Source of the DNA: Nitrospiraceae bacterium
GTDB lineage: Bacteria > Nitrospirota > Nitrospiria > Nitrospirales > Nitrospiraceae
Assembly: GCA_019637075.1 (NCBI GenBank)
Contig: JAHBWI010000004.1
Location: 186,001 to 250,000 of the forward strand
Reading direction: 5' to 3'
DNA length: 64,000 nucleotides
In this document: one piece after another, positions 49,897 to 57,463 of the stretch
Position numbering within the stretch: position 1 is the stretch's first letter
Layout: each line of letters begins with the position of its first letter
The notes under the pieces: model-generated
What the model saw: the letters and a program-made list of their open reading frames with translations, nothing else
What the model was told of the DNA's origin: nothing
Database searches by the model: none
Made by a program: the position numbers and the translations under genes

Positions 49897-51468
49897 ATGA
49901 CGCAAGCAGCCGGCGCGTATTCCACCTCGCGATTCTTTCTTCTGGCTACCGCCTTGATCACGGGCGCGGTCGTCATGGCCTTAGAAATCCTCGGAAGCCG
50001 TCTCCTTGCTCCGATCTTCGGCAATTCGTTGTTTGTTTGGGGCGCCCTCATCGGGATCATCCTTGCGGCGATGAGTTCGGGGTATGCCTTCGGAGGTTGG
50101 GCCTCGGATCGGTATCATGTTCCCGCAGTATTGGCCTGGTTGCTTCTAGTGTCCGGGACCTGGACGATCTTGATTGCCTGGATGGGGCAACCGACGATCT
50201 TGAAGGTCGCGAAGTTGGTCGAGGACCCTCGCTGGGGCCCGAGTTTGGCTGCCTGTGTGTTGCTGGCTCCTCCGGCATTCGGATTGAGCGGGGTCATGCC
50301 CGCGATGCTGCGTCTGGCTGTTGTCGATATGGGATACCTGGGCCGGCACACGGGTAGCATGATTGCACTGTCGACTGTCGGGAGTCTCGCTGGGACGTGG
50401 GGAACGGCCTTTTTTCTCCTCTCTTGGTTGGGAACCCACACGTTGGTCGCATCGCTTGGGATCGTACAACTGCTTCTGGGGCTGCTCTGGTTGCTGAAAG
50501 GGACGCGCGGCGCGGCGCGGCTGTCCGGAATGGCCTGGGCGGGTTTGCTTGTTACGGGCTGGCAGTTATTCGGGCAAGCGCCTCCAGTCTCCGGGTTGGT
50601 GCATCAGGAGGACAGTCCCTACCAGCAAGTTCGCGTGCGGGATGACGATCTGTTTCGCTACTTAGTGCTCGATCGGACCTGGCATGCGGTCATGTGGCGG
50701 GCGGACCCCGTGAATCTCTTCCTGCCTTACAGTCAGCTCATGGTCGGGGCGCTCGCCCTGACGCCGGAACCAAAGCGTGGGCTTATTCTCGGCCATGGCG
50801 GTGGTTCATTGGCCAAGTGGCTGGCCTTCGTCTGGCCGAAACTGGAGTTGGATGTCGTCGAGTTTGATCCGGTCGTTGTGCAGATGGCGGAACAATACTT
50901 CAGTTACCGACCACCGGCAAACCACCATGTCTTTGTGAAGGATGCGCGGGTCTTTCTTCGTGATACCACTGCCACCTACGATGTCATTTGGGTCGATGCC
51001 TTTGCGCGGCATCTCATTCCGTTTCATCTGACGACGGTGGAGTTCTTCGCTGAACTGCGGCAGAAGCTGAATCCGCAGGGAGTCGTGGCGGTCAACCTGG
51101 CTTCGTCTGGTGAAGGCGGAGACCTACAGCGAGCCAGCGCCGTCGTGCAGACTTTGAAAACGGCCTTTCCCACCATCGAGGCGTTCGGAGTGAAGGGACC
51201 GTGGAGGGCTCACCAAACGACTGCCGAAAACCTTATCTTTTTTGGGGGAGCGCCAATCGATCACATGTCGTTCGATGAAATGGTATTGCGCATCCAAGCG
51301 CAAGTGGATGCCCATCGGATGCCGCCCGAGGCGACGGCGCTCTTGGCATCACGTCGAACCGGAGTATGGTCGCCGGGGCTGACCTTGACCGACGACTACA
51401 CCCCCTACGACCTCTTAGTAGGCGCCCACCTCGGCGAACCCCAACCTGATGCGAAGGTCGCACCATAA
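49897..51468 (+). CDS. Spermidine-synthase-like methyltransferase-fold protein fused to membrane domain
   Basis: About 523 residues from the ATG at 49897 (an earlier in-frame ATG at 49843 lacks homology). Residues about 10-220 contain seven or eight membrane segments ('ALITGAVVMALEILGSRLLA', 'LFVWGALIGIILAAMSSGYA'). Residues about 290-450 are a spermidine-synthase-type Rossmann domain: 'RGLILGHGGGSLAKWLAFV', 'LDVVEFDPVVVQMAEQYF', and 'YDVIWVDAFARHLIPFHLT'. The Asp needed for aminopropyl transfer in spermidine synthases is not obvious. Fused polyamine-synthase-like membrane proteins are widespread and of unknown function. Confidence 0.82.
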   Translation: MTQAAGAYSTSRFFLLATALITGAVVMALEILGSRLLAPIFGNSLFVWGALIGIILAAMSSGYAFGGWASDRYHVPAVLAWLLLVSGTWTILIAWMGQPTILKVAKLVEDPRWGPSLAACVLLAPPAFGLSGVMPAMLRLAVVDMGYLGRHTGSMIALSTVGSLAGTWGTAFFLLSWLGTHTLVASLGIVQLLLGLLWLLKGTRGAARLSGMAWAGLLVTGWQLFGQAPPVSGLVHQEDSPYQQVRVRDDDLFRYLVLDRTWHAVMWRADPVNLFLPYSQLMVGALALTPEPKRGLILGHGGGSLAKWLAFVWPKLELDVVEFDPVVVQMAEQYFSYRPPANHHVFVKDARVFLRDTTATYDVIWVDAFARHLIPFHLTTVEFFAELRQKLNPQGVVAVNLASSGEGGDLQRASAVVQTLKTAFPTIEAFGVKGPWRAHQTTAENLIFFGGAPIDHMSFDEMVLRIQAQVDAHRMPPEATALLASRRTGVWSPGLTLTDDYTPYDLLVGAHLGEPQPDAKVAP

Positions 51469-51474
51469 CAATCT

Positions 51475-51503
51475 GGAATTACAGATGAATTCCGCGTAAT
51501 TCC
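51475..51503. repeat. Inverted repeat downstream of the spermidine-synthase-like gene
   Basis: GGAATTAC (51475-51482) and GTAATTCC (51496-51503) are perfect eight-base inverted arms; the spacer contains another AATTCC. No T-run follows, so it may be a protein-binding site or RNA hairpin rather than a terminator. Confidence 0.4.
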
Positions 51504-51586
51504 GGTATCGTGTGGAGATTGCCGCTGACGGTGAAGCCCGGTTTCTGAGGGGCGGATTCGGGAGTCTATCCGGCCCAAGAACTTTC

Positions 51587-51616
51587 TTGCTTCCTTTTTA
51601 AACCCTGTGCTATAAG
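51587..51616 (+). promoter_or_regulatory. Sigma70-type promoter of the cupredoxin gene
   Basis: TTGCTT (51587-51592), an 18-base spacer and TATAAG (51611-51616). It implies a 5-prime leader of about 145 bases before the ATG at 51768. Confidence 0.6.
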
Positions 51617-51767
51617 GTGTGCCTCGTTAGCCAGGGATTCTCCCCTAGATCACGCGTGCGAAAGACTTGCGTCCGATGCGGAACGTCCCACAGAGTTTAT
51701 TGAGTGCGGTGCTCATTATTCACCAACCTAATCACATCTCTTCTTAATCTCTTTAAGGAGGTAGGTC

Positions 51768-52247
51768 ATGGGTAAGACGATGGTAGCGGTGTTCTTCGGC
51801 CTGGTCATGGTCGTGGCTGGGGTGTCGGGCGCCTATGCGTTGCAAGCGGGTGGCGTGGAAATCGGCGACCTCGAGACCGGGTCTGTCGTGGGCCAGCCGT
51901 TCAAGGAATTGGAAGTGGATGCGTCTCTCTATGCTGTGGAAATCGGGAACATGAAGACCTGGTATCCTCCGACGACGGTCATCGACTTCAAGGTGCGTCC
52001 TGGCCGTCCGGTCGTCATCAAGGTCACCAATAACTCCTCGGCCGAGCATGGGTTCCAGATGACCGATGCGGCGAACGCTGGCTCTCCGTTCGTGTTGAAG
52101 GCGGAAGTCGTCTTGAAGCCGGGTGAGACCAAGTACATTGGTATCCCGACCAGCGACCTCTTCTATGCCACGCAGGGCAATACCTTGAGCTATCGGTGCC
52201 ACCTGCATCCGGCTCACGTCGGCGGCAAGCTCTTGATGTGGAAGTAG
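51768..52247 (+). CDS. Exported cupredoxin-domain protein
   Basis: A 159-residue protein with a signal peptide (MVAVFFGLVMVVAGVSGAYA). The mature beta-sandwich has a cupredoxin pattern: 'WYPPTTVIDFKVRPGRPVVI' and 'KVTNNSSAEHGFQMTD' give a His ligand, and the C-terminal 'YRCHLHPAHVGGKLLMW' gives Cys, His residues and a Met, resembling a type I copper or nitrosocyanin-like site with extra His. A very strong AAGGAGG site, a long leader and a strong terminator suggest high expression. Periplasmic electron carrier or copper handling are both possible. Confidence 0.85.
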   Translation: MGKTMVAVFFGLVMVVAGVSGAYALQAGGVEIGDLETGSVVGQPFKELEVDASLYAVEIGNMKTWYPPTTVIDFKVRPGRPVVIKVTNNSSAEHGFQMTDAANAGSPFVLKAEVVLKPGETKYIGIPTSDLFYATQGNTLSYRCHLHPAHVGGKLLMWK

Positions 52248-52300
52248 TGACGAGGGTAGGCAGCTGCCCGGCGGTCACCTCAGTAATAATATAGAAACAG

Positions 52301-52344
52301 CGAAGGCCCCACTCGCCATCGGCGGGTGGGGCCTTCGTCTGTTT
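52301..52344. terminator. Bidirectional intrinsic terminator between convergent genes
   Basis: CGAAGGCCCCAC and GTGGGGCCTTCG (plus an inner CGCC/GGCG) form a long stem. The plus strand is followed by TCTGTTT and the minus strand by CTGTTTCTATATTATT. It serves both the cupredoxin gene and the convergent minus-strand gene. Confidence 0.88.
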
Positions 52345-52393
52345 AGAGAAGGGAGCGTGGCGGCCGTCTGGCCTTCCGGATCAACTCTGGGTC

Positions 52394-52729
52394 TCAGGCC
52401 TCATCCGTCTTGCATTCAGGCTGGCCGTCTAGCGGTACGCTTTGCACGCCCTCCAGTTTGCCTGCCACGATCAGCAGGAGAAATCGGCTTGAAACGGGTT
52501 CTGGTTGTTGTTTGGGCTGAATGACCGCGTTGATATCGACGATCATTTCGTCGCCGTCCCACTGTGTCCCGTTGACTACCCAGAAATGGCTGGCCGCATC
52601 CGGGAACTGCCGCGATACGAAGTTTTCGATAATGCTGCCGATCTCTCCTCCTGCGCTGGCAGACGCAAGATTCGGCAGGAAGAGGGCAAAGAGGCAGCAG
52701 AAGAGAATCAGTCGAGTGGGGTGACTCAT
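52394..52729 (-). CDS. Small exported protein of unknown function
   Basis: A 111-residue protein; the ATG at 52729 has a GGGAGG site. The signal peptide is 'LILFCCLFALFLPNLASASA'. The mature part ('GSIIENFVSRQFPDAASHFW', 'GDEMIVDINAVIQPKQ', 'SSRFLLLIVAGKLEGVQSVP') looks like a small alpha/beta domain with no recognised family. It faces the cupredoxin gene across a bidirectional terminator. Confidence 0.65.
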   Translation of the reverse strand: MSHPTRLILFCCLFALFLPNLASASAGGEIGSIIENFVSRQFPDAASHFWVVNGTQWDGDEMIVDINAVIQPKQQPEPVSSRFLLLIVAGKLEGVQSVPLDGQPECKTDEA

Positions 52730-52895
52730 GAGGGCACCTCCCAGTGAGAGTGATGGGATGGAGGAGGGGCCACGCCAGGCGAGGCTGGCCGCGCGTCCTT
52801 TGTCATGACGTACTTGAAGTCTACTGCACTGGAACGGAGAAAGCCAGAAAAGAGGTGCTTCGCTCGACGTGCCGTCGGCAGGATACGTACAAACA

Positions 52896-52921
52896 GCGAA
52901 GGCTCCCGGAGGAGCCTTCGC
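52896..52921 (-). terminator. Intrinsic terminator after the ferredoxin gene
   Basis: GCGAAGGCTCC-CGGA-GGAGCCTTCGC, a perfect 11-base stem with a four-base loop; on the minus strand TGTTTGT follows. Confidence 0.75.
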
Positions 52922-52951
52922 GCGTAATAAAATCAAGTTGGATCGAATCGA

Positions 52952-53299
52952 CTAGTTGCGGACGCCGCTCCAGACCTTGGCTGGATCTATGGTCTTGTCC
53001 GGGTTCAGGCCCTTGGCCTTTTCCAGTAGGACGTCCGTCGTCTCGGGATAGGCCGGGTCGGAGATGCAGCAGTTGTCCACCGGGCATACGGCGGCGCACT
53101 GCGGTTCATCGAAGTGTCCAACGCACTCGGTGCAGCGATCGTGGGTGATCACATAGATGTTGTCGCCGACACCCTGGCCGTCGCCGACATGGAAACCCTT
53201 GCCCTCTGCATCGCTGCGGGTTTCGAAAATGGCTTCGTTCGGGCATTCCGGAAGGCATGCCCCACAGGAAATACATTCATCGGTAATCAGCAGTGCCAT
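52952..53299 (-). CDS. 2[4Fe-4S] ferredoxin (YfhL type)
   Basis: A 115-residue ferredoxin with two cluster motifs. Cluster one is 'CISCGACLPECP' (C-x2-C-x2-C-x3-CP); cluster two 'CTECVGHFDEPQCAAVCPV' has the expanded C-x2-C-x8-C-x3-CP typical of YfhL/Alvin-type ferredoxins, which have low-potential clusters. The C-terminal 30 residues form the usual helix. AAGGAGG precedes the ATG. Partner enzymes are not adjacent; a single-gene unit with its own promoter and terminator. Confidence 0.92.
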   Translation of the reverse strand: MALLITDECISCGACLPECPNEAIFETRSDAEGKGFHVGDGQGVGDNIYVITHDRCTECVGHFDEPQCAAVCPVDNCCISDPAYPETTDVLLEKAKGLNPDKTIDPAKVWSGVRN

Positions 53300-53392
53300 G
53301 GCCTATGCCTCCTTCTCAATTCCTTCGAGAGCAGATAAAATGTTGACAATTTCGTGCTGCCGCGACCATAGTTCGCGGCGAACAGGAGCGGC

Positions 53393-53422
53393 ATTTTATG
53401 CCGCGATTCTTCATCAAGTCAA
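53393..53422 (-). promoter_or_regulatory. Ferredoxin gene promoter
   Basis: On the minus strand TTGACT (53422-53417), an 18-base spacer and TAAAAT (53398-53393), giving a leader of about 87 bases. Confidence 0.65.
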
Positions 53423-53546
53423 CAGAGTGAGCCTCGCGCAGAAGGCCTAGGCTCGGAGGGTGCATGGGGCTTTGGGCCCAATTTCCATGCGGTCGTCCGT
53501 ATGAGGTGTGTCTGACCGGCGCAGATGTTCCCAGGCAGAATCGTGC

Positions 53547-54044
53547 ATGACCAAATCATCGAGCGGATCTGATTCAGAACAACGCAAAAAAAAGGTGATC
53601 ACGCTCACGCTCCTGGCAATCTTGCTCATGAGCGTGAGTCTGTTTCTTACGGGCCCGAAGGAATCCGACACCATCATCGTCGAATTTCCCGGCGGCAAGA
53701 AGCTGGAGACGGAAGTCGCGAGCACCCCTGAGAAGCTGCTGTTCGGCTTGGCGTTTCGTGAAGGATTGCCCCGGGATACCGGGATGCTTTATATCTTCGA
53801 GTCGACCGGCCTGCACCGGGTGCGGACGCGGCAGTACAAGATTCCGGTGGATATGATGTGGGTGGATGAGAGCCACCATGTCATCCAGCTTCTGGAGAAT
53901 GTCCCACCCTGCGCCCAAGATCCTTGTCCGCTCTACGGTCCGCCTCCGGAACCCGTGCGATATTTGATTCAAACGGACGCAGGCTACGTGCGGCGCGAAG
54001 GGGTGACGGCCGGCATGGAACTCAAATTCACTCTTCGAATGTAA
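53547..54044 (+). CDS. DUF192 family membrane-anchored protein
   Basis: A 165-residue protein from the ATG at 53547 (an earlier start at 53508 is less likely). A single N-terminal membrane anchor (VITLTLLAILLMSVSLFLTG) is followed by the DUF192 domain: 'KKLETEVASTPEKLLFGLAF', 'GMLYIFESTG' and 'KIPVDMMWVDESHHVIQL', then a Cys-containing loop 'VPPCAQDPCPLYGPP'. DUF192 proteins are common small exported proteins of unknown role. Transcription direction continues into the Rieske ferredoxin gene 20 bases downstream. Confidence 0.85.
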   Translation: MTKSSSGSDSEQRKKKVITLTLLAILLMSVSLFLTGPKESDTIIVEFPGGKKLETEVASTPEKLLFGLAFREGLPRDTGMLYIFESTGLHRVRTRQYKIPVDMMWVDESHHVIQLLENVPPCAQDPCPLYGPPPEPVRYLIQTDAGYVRREGVTAGMELKFTLRM

Positions 54045-54064
54045 CCGGGAAGGTACTACGGGGC

Positions 54065-54382
54065 ATGGAAGGATTTCAGTGCGTGGCCACGGTGGACGAG
54101 ATTCCCCCCGGCCAGGTCAAAGTGTTTACGATCAATGAGCGGTCCATCGCGGTCTTCAATGTCGAGGGCCGATTTCATGCGATTTATAATGTGTGCCCGC
54201 ACGAAGGTGGTCCATTGCACAAGGGGCGGGTGAAAGGGTATGTGGTGTCTTGTCCCTGGCATGACTTGGCATTTGATATTCGGAATGGTCAAGGCACCGA
54301 CGGCGGCGGGTACTGCGTGGGCAGCTACGACGTACGCATTGAAGAGGGGCAAGTCTTTGTCGGCCCCCGACGGAAGGTGTAG
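54065..54382 (+). CDS. Rieske [2Fe-2S] ferredoxin
   Basis: A 105-residue Rieske ferredoxin. Cluster ligands are Cys44, His46, Cys63 and His66 in 'CPHEGG' and 'CPWHDL', with the exact spacing of NirD/BphF-type ferredoxins. No signal peptide, so cytoplasmic. The ATG at 54065 is chosen since the upstream in-frame extension is the overlapping DUF192 sequence in another frame. It might donate electrons to the Rieske oxygenase at 26 kb or serve a nitrite-reductase-like enzyme; neither is adjacent. Confidence 0.88.
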   Translation: MEGFQCVATVDEIPPGQVKVFTINERSIAVFNVEGRFHAIYNVCPHEGGPLHKGRVKGYVVSCPWHDLAFDIRNGQGTDGGGYCVGSYDVRIEEGQVFVGPRRKV

Positions 54383-54415
54383 TGGCGATCGAGTGAAAAT
54401 CGGGATGAATCGGAG

Positions 54416-54748
54416 ATGAATCAAGGTGGGAAAGCGCCTGCGGGCGCGAGCGAGCGCGAGTCCGAGGCGAAGGCCATAACTGGGAAAGTCGGCCAGCCGG
54501 TGCGCATTCATCTGTGGGAAGACCGTACGCGCGGGGAGTTGTGGGTGCCGATCTACGATCCCAAGACCATGCCCTTGGTGGACGACGATTTTCTGCGGAT
54601 CGCCAGCGGTAATGCCGTCGATACGGGGCGACGGACCTTCGAGTTCCGGCCTGTGACAGCCGGGACGCACCGCCTCGTATTCGAGAAGCGCATGGGTTGG
54701 AAATTTACGGCCGAAGATCGCCAAGTATTTTATGTCGCCGTCGTCTAA
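54416..54748 (+). CDS. Chagasin-like (I42) protease-inhibitor-fold protein
   Basis: A 110-residue protein with an Ig-like chagasin pattern: an 'NPTTGY'-like loop replaced by 'EDRTRGELWVP', then 'RRTFEFRPVTAGTHRLVFEK' and 'MGWKFTAEDRQVFYVAVV', where the family has 'Y-x-R-P-W' followed by terminal strands. Chagasins inhibit papain-like cysteine peptidases. The protein has no signal peptide, which is unusual since bacterial homologues are mostly exported. 33 bases after the Rieske ferredoxin and 26 bases before the aminotransferase, so probably cotranscribed. Family membership is inferred from pattern only. Confidence 0.6.
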   Translation: MNQGGKAPAGASERESEAKAITGKVGQPVRIHLWEDRTRGELWVPIYDPKTMPLVDDDFLRIASGNAVDTGRRTFEFRPVTAGTHRLVFEKRMGWKFTAEDRQVFYVAVV

Positions 54749-54774
54749 CGGCGGTTGTGACATCCTCCATTGCT

Positions 54775-55614
54775 ATGCCTGATATTGCGTATGTGAACGG
54801 ACGGTTCAGTCCCCTGGCCGAGGCCGTCGTCCATGTCGAGGATCGAGGATTTCAGTTCGGCGACGGTGTCTATGAGGTCATTCGGACCTACCGCGGCCGC
54901 CCCTTTGAAGTAGAGGCACATCTTGCCCGCCTCGAGCGAAGTGCTGCAGCATTGCGCCTGTCTTGGGATCGCACGCAGGCGGCCTGGGCAAATCTGATCG
55001 ACGAAGGGCTCCGGCTGAGCGGCTTTCCAGAGACCAAGATCTATATCCAGTTGACCCGAGGACAGGCACCCCGGGACCATCCGTTTCCCGCCGGAATCGC
55101 GCCCACGACGGTCCTGACGTTTCGGGAATTGCACCCATTGGATCCGGCCGTTCGTCAGGAGGGAGTTTCAGTCATGACGTTGGAGGATTTGCGATGGGGG
55201 CGCTGTGACATCAAGAGCCTGAATCTCCTTGGTAACGTCCTGGCACGGCAGCAGGCAAAGGAAGCCGGCGCGTTCGAGGCCATTCTCATTCGGGACGGTT
55301 TGGTCACGGAAGGCTCGGTCAGCAACGTCATGGTCGTTCGCAGCGGCGTGCTTCAGACCGCGCCCGAGGGGCCAAAAATTCTGTCGGGTGTGACGAGGAC
55401 CTTGGTCTTGGACGTGGCGCGGAAGCAGGGACTGCAGGTGAGGGAATCCTATGTCTCGCGACAAGAATTATTCGACGCGTCCGAGGTGTTGTTGACCGGC
55501 ACGACGGTGGAAATTTTGTCTGTGGTGCGTGTGGATGATCGAGTGATCGGCGACGGTGTTCCCGGTCCCGTTTCCAAGACCCTCATGCGCGGCTGGGAGA
55601 GGCTGATCGGCTGA
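54775..55614 (+). CDS. D-amino-acid aminotransferase-type class IV PLP enzyme
   Basis: A 279-residue class IV (fold type IV) aminotransferase. 'NGRFSPLAEAVVHVEDRGFQ' and 'FGDGVYEVIRTYRG' open it, the PLP lysine is Lys147 in 'CDIKSLNLLGNV', and 'VTEGSVSNVMVV' supplies the phosphate loop. 'IQLTRGQAPRDHPFP' contains the Arg and His that bind the substrate carboxylate in D-amino-acid transaminases, unlike branched-chain enzymes. It likely makes D-glutamate or D-alanine for peptidoglycan, or a related amino acid. A terminator follows before the rimP operon. Confidence 0.88.
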   Translation: MPDIAYVNGRFSPLAEAVVHVEDRGFQFGDGVYEVIRTYRGRPFEVEAHLARLERSAAALRLSWDRTQAAWANLIDEGLRLSGFPETKIYIQLTRGQAPRDHPFPAGIAPTTVLTFRELHPLDPAVRQEGVSVMTLEDLRWGRCDIKSLNLLGNVLARQQAKEAGAFEAILIRDGLVTEGSVSNVMVVRSGVLQTAPEGPKILSGVTRTLVLDVARKQGLQVRESYVSRQELFDASEVLLTGTTVEILSVVRVDDRVIGDGVPGPVSKTLMRGWERLIG

Positions 55615-55644
55615 TCTCCCCTTGCTTTCATAGGAGGGGCGTGT

Positions 55645-55662
55645 TATGGTTCGTGCGATTTA
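55645..55662 (+). CDS. Putative five-residue leader ORF before rimP
   Basis: ATGGTTCGTGCGATTTAA (MVRAI) has an AGGAGGGG ribosome binding site six bases upstream, and its stop meets the start of the intrinsic terminator at 55662-55688. This is the arrangement of a translation-coupled attenuator, but the ORF is so short that it could be chance. Confidence 0.3.
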
Positions 55663-55688
55663 AGTGGGCCCAGGCCCACTTTTTTGTT
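55662..55688 (+). terminator. Intrinsic terminator upstream of rimP
   Basis: AAGTGGGCC-CA-GGCCCACTT with TTTTTTGTTTG following. It separates the aminotransferase gene from the rimP-nusA-infB operon, or acts as an attenuator within it. Confidence 0.85.
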
Positions 55689-55704
55689 TGAGCAACTTTT
55701 GACG

Positions 55705-56220
55705 ATGCCTGAAGCAAGCACAATGGCGAGCGAAAAGCCTTCAGCTGGACGTGCTGAGGCGGCTGCGGCGCGGGTCCATGAAGTCGCGGCGCCGATTCTG
55801 TGGTCGCATGGGTTGGAATTGGTTGAAGTCGTGTGCGTCGGCAAGGGACCCGGCACGGTCATTCGTGTCTTCATCGACAAGCCGGGCGGGGTGACGCTGA
55901 CCGATTGCGAGCAGGCGCATCGATCCCTCAGTCCGGCGCTCGACGTCGCAGATCCGTTTCCCCACGCCTACACGCTGGAGGTGTCATCGCCCGGCCTCGA
56001 TCGGCCTTTGCGGGGACCAAAGGACTATGTGAAGCTGGTCGGCGAGCGGGTGACGATCAAGTTGCGTGAACCGCGGCAGGGCCAGTGGCGGCTGACCGGC
56101 ACCTTAAGTGAAGTTGGGGAACAGGGGCTGACGCTGGCGATCCAACAGAAAAAAACGACGGAGACCGTGTCCGTCGCATTCGAGCACATCGCTTCCGGTC
56201 GACGGGACGTGGGATTTTGA
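55705..56220 (+). CDS. rimP: Ribosome maturation factor RimP
   Basis: A 171-residue RimP protein needed for 30S subunit maturation. 'LWSHGLELVEVVCVGKGPGT', 'IRVFIDKPGGVTLTDCEQAH' and 'YTLEVSSPGLDRPLRGPKDY' are diagnostic; the C-terminal SH3-like domain ends 'VAFEHIASGRRDVGF'. The ATG at 55705 is chosen because an upstream TTG lies inside the terminator. First gene of the classical rimP-nusA-infB operon. Confidence 0.92.
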   Translation: MPEASTMASEKPSAGRAEAAAARVHEVAAPILWSHGLELVEVVCVGKGPGTVIRVFIDKPGGVTLTDCEQAHRSLSPALDVADPFPHAYTLEVSSPGLDRPLRGPKDYVKLVGERVTIKLREPRQGQWRLTGTLSEVGEQGLTLAIQQKKTTETVSVAFEHIASGRRDVGF

Positions 56221-56274
56221 CCGGCGCTCCGTAGCGGGCGCCTCCGGAGCGTGGGAAATCATGAGGGATGAGTC

Positions 56275-57414
<1,140 letters not shown>

Positions 57415-57463
57415 GCCCGAGGGCACCGGCCACACCATTTTAGAGAAGGCGGAACGGAATCGT

